Assembly: GCF_003711845.1 (NCBI RefSeq)
Contig: NZ_RHLQ01000030.1
Coordinates: 1 to 41,370, forward strand
Length of the DNA: 41,370 nucleotides
DNA from: Lysinibacillus halotolerans
GTDB taxonomy: Bacteria; Bacillota; Bacilli; Bacillales_A; Planococcaceae
Direction: 5' to 3'
Of the stretch, positions 39,099 to 41,370 are shown in pieces. Position numbers and translations under genes: made by a program. Position 1 is the first letter of the stretch. Every line of letters begins with the position of its first letter. The notes below the pieces were generated by a model that did not search any database, was not told the origin of the DNA, and saw nothing but the letters and a program-made list of their open reading frames with translations.

Positions 39099-39140
39099 AG
39101 TAAGAAGAACGAATTCCTGATGGGGAATTCGTTTTTTTAT
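39092..39140 (+). repeat. terminator repeat flanking the chemoreceptor gene, copy A
   Basis: The sequence from AGTATAAAG through GAAGAACGAATTCCT to the T run closely matches 41210-41259. Copy A includes the last codon and stop of rlmD, so the duplicated segment appears to extend back to the rlmD end. Confidence 0.75.
39108..39140 (+). terminator. rlmD terminator (repeat copy A)
   Basis: The 10-bp stem AACGAATTCC (39108-39117) / GGAATTCGTT (39124-39133) is followed by a T run. The element and its 5' flank recur at 41210-41259. Confidence 0.9.
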
Positions 39141-39306
39141 TACTTAGAAAACTAGTTATTATCCGTTGAGCTTGATTTGAATTTAATGAAAAAAGTTTTT
39201 CCTCTTATTGCTAATTTTGACGAAATATATACTAAAGTTCGTAGATAGTATAGAAAAGTAAGACTAATAAGTTTATACTATAACTTCTAGTCTAAAGACC
39301 TACATC

Positions 39307-39315
39307 TGTTATATT
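39307..39315 (+). promoter_or_regulatory. candidate extended -10 for the chemoreceptor gene
   Basis: TGTTATATT (TG at 39307-39308, TATATT at 39310-39315) lies 60 nt before the ATG. No convincing -35 and no sigma-D element (TAAA-N15-GCCGATAT) was seen. An inverted pair TAGTATA/TATACTA (about 39246-39282) lies upstream. Confidence 0.25.
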
Positions 39316-39374
39316 ATTTAGTGCTTATAGATTAGTGAATGCTTTTTTATTAATTTTCGGGGAGGATAATAAGA

Positions 39375-41135
39375 ATGAAATTCAATTTGCTTGCATTTTT
39401 AACTGGAACGATTAAACGGAAGTTACTGACTGTCTCCATTTTATTATTGACGATTCCATTGATTGTTTTAGGTGTGTTTAGTTATGAAAAGAGTAGTAGT
39501 AGTTTAGATGAACTGGGTCAAACAAATTTAAAAAATAGTGTGGAACAAACCATTGAAATGATGGATGTACTCAATCAGCAAGTAGAAGAAGGCAAACTTT
39601 CCCTTGAGGATGCGCAGGAAAAAGTAAAAATAGCGATATTAGGAGAAATGGGAGAAGACAAAAAAAGACCAATTAACAAAAATATTGATTTAGGTGAAAA
39701 TGGTTATATGTTTATTACTGATCGCGAAGGAACTTTTGTTGCTCACCCTTCTAAAGAGGGGCAGAACCTTTGGGATAAAAAGGATGAAAATGGTACATAT
39801 TACGTCCAAGAATATATTGAAAGAGGTATCAATGGGGGAGGATATACCGATTTTATCGCTCCGTTTATTGATAACCCAAATAAATTCGGAGAAAAAATTT
39901 CCTACTCTAAAGAATTCCCTGAATGGGGTTGGGTAGTGGTATCAGGTACCTATATGGTAGATTTTAATAAACCTGCTGGTGAAATTCTGTCATTAAATTT
40001 CATCGTTATGGGGATAACGTTACTGATTGGTATTGTAGTGATTTGGCTATTTGCTAATAATGTGACGAATCCGATTAAAAAAGTAACGGAACAAATGACC
40101 CATATCGCTAATGGGAATTTAACAGTTGATGAACTGGACATTAAGTCAAAAGATGAAACGGGACAATTAGCCAATGGGCTCAATGACTTACATACTAATT
40201 TAAAAAATATGATTCAAAATATCTCAAACGCCTCCCAGTTGATTTCGTCCCACAGTGAGGAAATGACACAATCCGCAAATGAAGTAAAAGTAGGAACAGA
40301 GCAAATCTCTAAAACAATGGAGGAAATTGCATCTGGTACCGAATCGCAAGCAAGTCTGTCTGGTGATCTTTCGACATCAATGGGGATGTATGTGGAAAAA
40401 GTAGAAGAAGCAAATGACAATGGCGAACGAATTTATCAGTCTTCAAATGAAGTATTACAATTGACCGAAGACGGTGCCAAATTGATGCGACAATCTGTTG
40501 AGCAAATGTCAAATATTGATCGTATCGTTAAAGATTCCGTTGTGAAGGTACAGCAGTTGGATGTTCAATCCAATGAAATTTCTAAATTAGTTACAGTCAT
40601 AAAAGATGTAGCTGAACAAACGAACTTATTGGCCCTTAATGCAGCAATTGAAGCAGCACGTGCTGGCGAACACGGACGTGGGTTTGCAGTTGTTGCAGAA
40701 GAAGTGAAAAAACTTGCGGAAGAGGTGTCCAAATCTGTAACGGATATCACACAAATTGTTAGTAGAATCCAAGGGGATACATCTGGCGTGGTAGACTCAC
40801 TACAAACGGGATATTCAGAAGTCGAAAAAGGAACGAATCAGCTGAAAACAACAGGAGAGAAGTTTAGAAAAATTAATGATTCTGTTAAAGAAATGGCTTC
40901 GGCAATTAGTGTCGTTAGTGATCATCTAACGCTAATGAAATCCACAAGTCAGGAAATGAATTCGTCCATTGAAGAGATTGCGGCTATTTCGGAAGAGTCT
41001 GCAGCAGGTGTCGAACAAACCTCTGCCTCGGCTCAGCAAACAAGCAGTTCAATGGAAGAAGTTGCATCGAGTTCCGAAGAGCTTGCCAAACTAGCAATTG
41101 AGTTAAATGATTTGGTGAAGCAGTTTAGAGTATAG
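39375..41135 (+). CDS. methyl-accepting chemotaxis protein (Cache-HAMP-MCP)
   Basis: This 586-aa chemoreceptor has TM1 at about residues 17-36 and an extracytoplasmic single Cache domain at about 38-205, with [17 protein letters not shown] and the [12 protein letters not shown] segment. TM2 is at about 208-230 and HAMP at about 228-280 ([22 protein letters not shown]). The long signalling domain has its tip near 410-450: [40 protein letters not shown], the CheA/CheW contact. There is no C-terminal pentapeptide. GGGGAGGAT precedes the ATG. The ligand is unknown; Cache domains often bind organic acids or amino acids. It is flanked by two copies of one terminator element. Confidence 0.94.
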   Translation: MKFNLLAFLTGTIKRKLLTVSILLLTIPLIVLGVFSYEKSSSSLDELGQTNLKNSVEQTIEMMDVLNQQVEEGKLSLEDAQEKVKIAILGEMGEDKKRPINKNIDLGENGYMFITDREGTFVAHPSKEGQNLWDKKDENGTYYVQEYIERGINGGGYTDFIAPFIDNPNKFGEKISYSKEFPEWGWVVVSGTYMVDFNKPAGEILSLNFIVMGITLLIGIVVIWLFANNVTNPIKKVTEQMTHIANGNLTVDELDIKSKDETGQLANGLNDLHTNLKNMIQNISNASQLISSHSEEMTQSANEVKVGTEQISKTMEEIASGTESQASLSGDLSTSMGMYVEKVEEANDNGERIYQSSNEVLQLTEDGAKLMRQSVEQMSNIDRIVKDSVVKVQQLDVQSNEISKLVTVIKDVAEQTNLLALNAAIEAARAGEHGRGFAVVAEEVKKLAEEVSKSVTDITQIVSRIQGDTSGVVDSLQTGYSEVEKGTNQLKTTGEKFRKINDSVKEMASAISVVSDHLTLMKSTSQEMNSSIEEIAAISEESAAGVEQTSASAQQTSSSMEEVASSSEELAKLAIELNDLVKQFRV

Positions 41136-41209
41136 GTTAGTTAACAAAATAAGCACTCTGTGTGGGATGTACTCTCTGAATGCTATGAAGTAGTTACGTA
41201 GCAGGAGTG

Positions 41210-41259
41210 AGTATAAAGATAGAAGAACGAATTCCTAATGGGAAATCGTTCTTTTTATT
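41210..41259 (+). repeat. terminator repeat flanking the chemoreceptor gene, copy B
   Basis: AGTATAAAGATAGAAGAACG, followed by AATTCCTAATGGG, is a near copy of 39092-39140 with a few substitutions and one indel. It still forms a terminator hairpin. Confidence 0.75.
41223..41256 (+). terminator. chemoreceptor gene terminator (repeat copy B)
   Basis: The stem AAGAACGA (41223-41230) / TCGTTCTT (41246-41253) continues past one mismatch into TTCC/GGAA and ends in a T run. Confidence 0.85.
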
Positions 41260-41273
41260 AATTCTTTTAAAAC

Positions 41274-41290
41274 CACGTGCTCTGCACGTG
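41274..41290. repeat. perfect inverted repeat near the window end
   Basis: CACGTGC-TCT-GCACGTG is a 7-bp perfect inverted repeat with a 3-nt loop. It could be an operator for a gene that starts beyond it. There is no T run, so it is not a terminator. Confidence 0.4.
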
Positions 41291-41314
41291 TGAAAATATA
41301 CTTTTAGAGTGGTA

Positions 41315-41370
41315 ATGGAGATGGAATTAAAAACTCCTCTCGATATAATGAAAATGGCCGTCAAACCAAA
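41315..41370 (+). CDS. possible start of a gene cut by the window end
   Basis: From ATG 41315 (or ATG 41321) the frame stays open to the end of the window, reading MEMELKTPLDIMKMAVKP. A TATACT at 41297-41302 and the inverted repeat at 41274-41290 lie upstream, but there is no convincing ribosome site. Too little is visible to name a product. Confidence 0.2.
   Translation, partial: MEMELKTPLDIMKMAVKP

Noticed and set aside
39141-39374. Cyclic-di-GMP riboswitch or sigma-D promoter before the chemoreceptor
   Set aside because: Neither the conserved GEMM motifs nor a TAAA-N15-GCCGATAT element is present.

Overview
The window reads as a low-GC Gram-positive chromosome of the order Bacillales. 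The gene order yebG - purEKBCSQLFMNHD - yerA - yerB - yerC - pcrB - pcrA - ligA - camS - gatCAB - dgkB - rlmD is the one known from Bacillus subtilis. The AT-rich codon use, the absence of several B. subtilis genes between these blocks, and an rrn operon close upstream of the pur genes suggest a Planococcaceae-like genus (Lysinibacillus, Solibacillus or Ureibacillus type). The genus is inference only.

Layout. 1-238 is the end of an rRNA operon (23S 3' end, 5S), followed by its terminator. A diverged tandem copy of the rrn tail, with a truncated 5S fragment, lies at about 474-716. An MscS-type channel gene (851-1945) converges on a minus-strand block (1995-5443). That block encodes an OmpR-type response regulator, a HAMP histidine kinase and two secreted or anchored PepSY proteins with poly-aspartate tails. 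It resembles B. subtilis ykoGHIJ, and a shared 11-bp-period direct repeat lies upstream of both the regulator gene and the small PepSY gene. A small NETI-motif gene (yebG) precedes the pur control region, which holds two inverted PurBoxes, a sigma-A type promoter, a guanine-class purine riboswitch and an intrinsic terminator.

6316-19191 is a complete twelve-gene de novo IMP operon, ended by a strong terminator. It is followed by a minus-strand DUF2892-type membrane protein and then a plus-strand series: adenine-deaminase-like yerA, lipoprotein yerB, TrpR-like yerC, pcrB, pcrA, ligA, the CamS lipoprotein and the gatCAB amidotransferase. Next come a thioredoxin-fold protein lacking the second active-site cysteine, the diacylglycerol kinase dgkB, and a cytochrome bd oxidase cluster. 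The cyd cluster has a 30-codon membrane ORF before cydA and a CydS-type 37-aa ORF after cydB. The 23S rRNA uracil methyltransferase rlmD and a Cache-HAMP methyl-accepting chemotaxis protein close the window. Two near-identical terminator elements flank the chemotaxis gene.

Most of the window is conserved core genome. The parts least explained by known annotation are the duplicated rrn tail, the PepSY two-component module with its candidate operator, the small cyd-linked membrane ORF, the purB-purC stem-loop and the paired terminator repeats around the chemoreceptor. I saw no CRISPR array, transposase, phage gene or tRNA.
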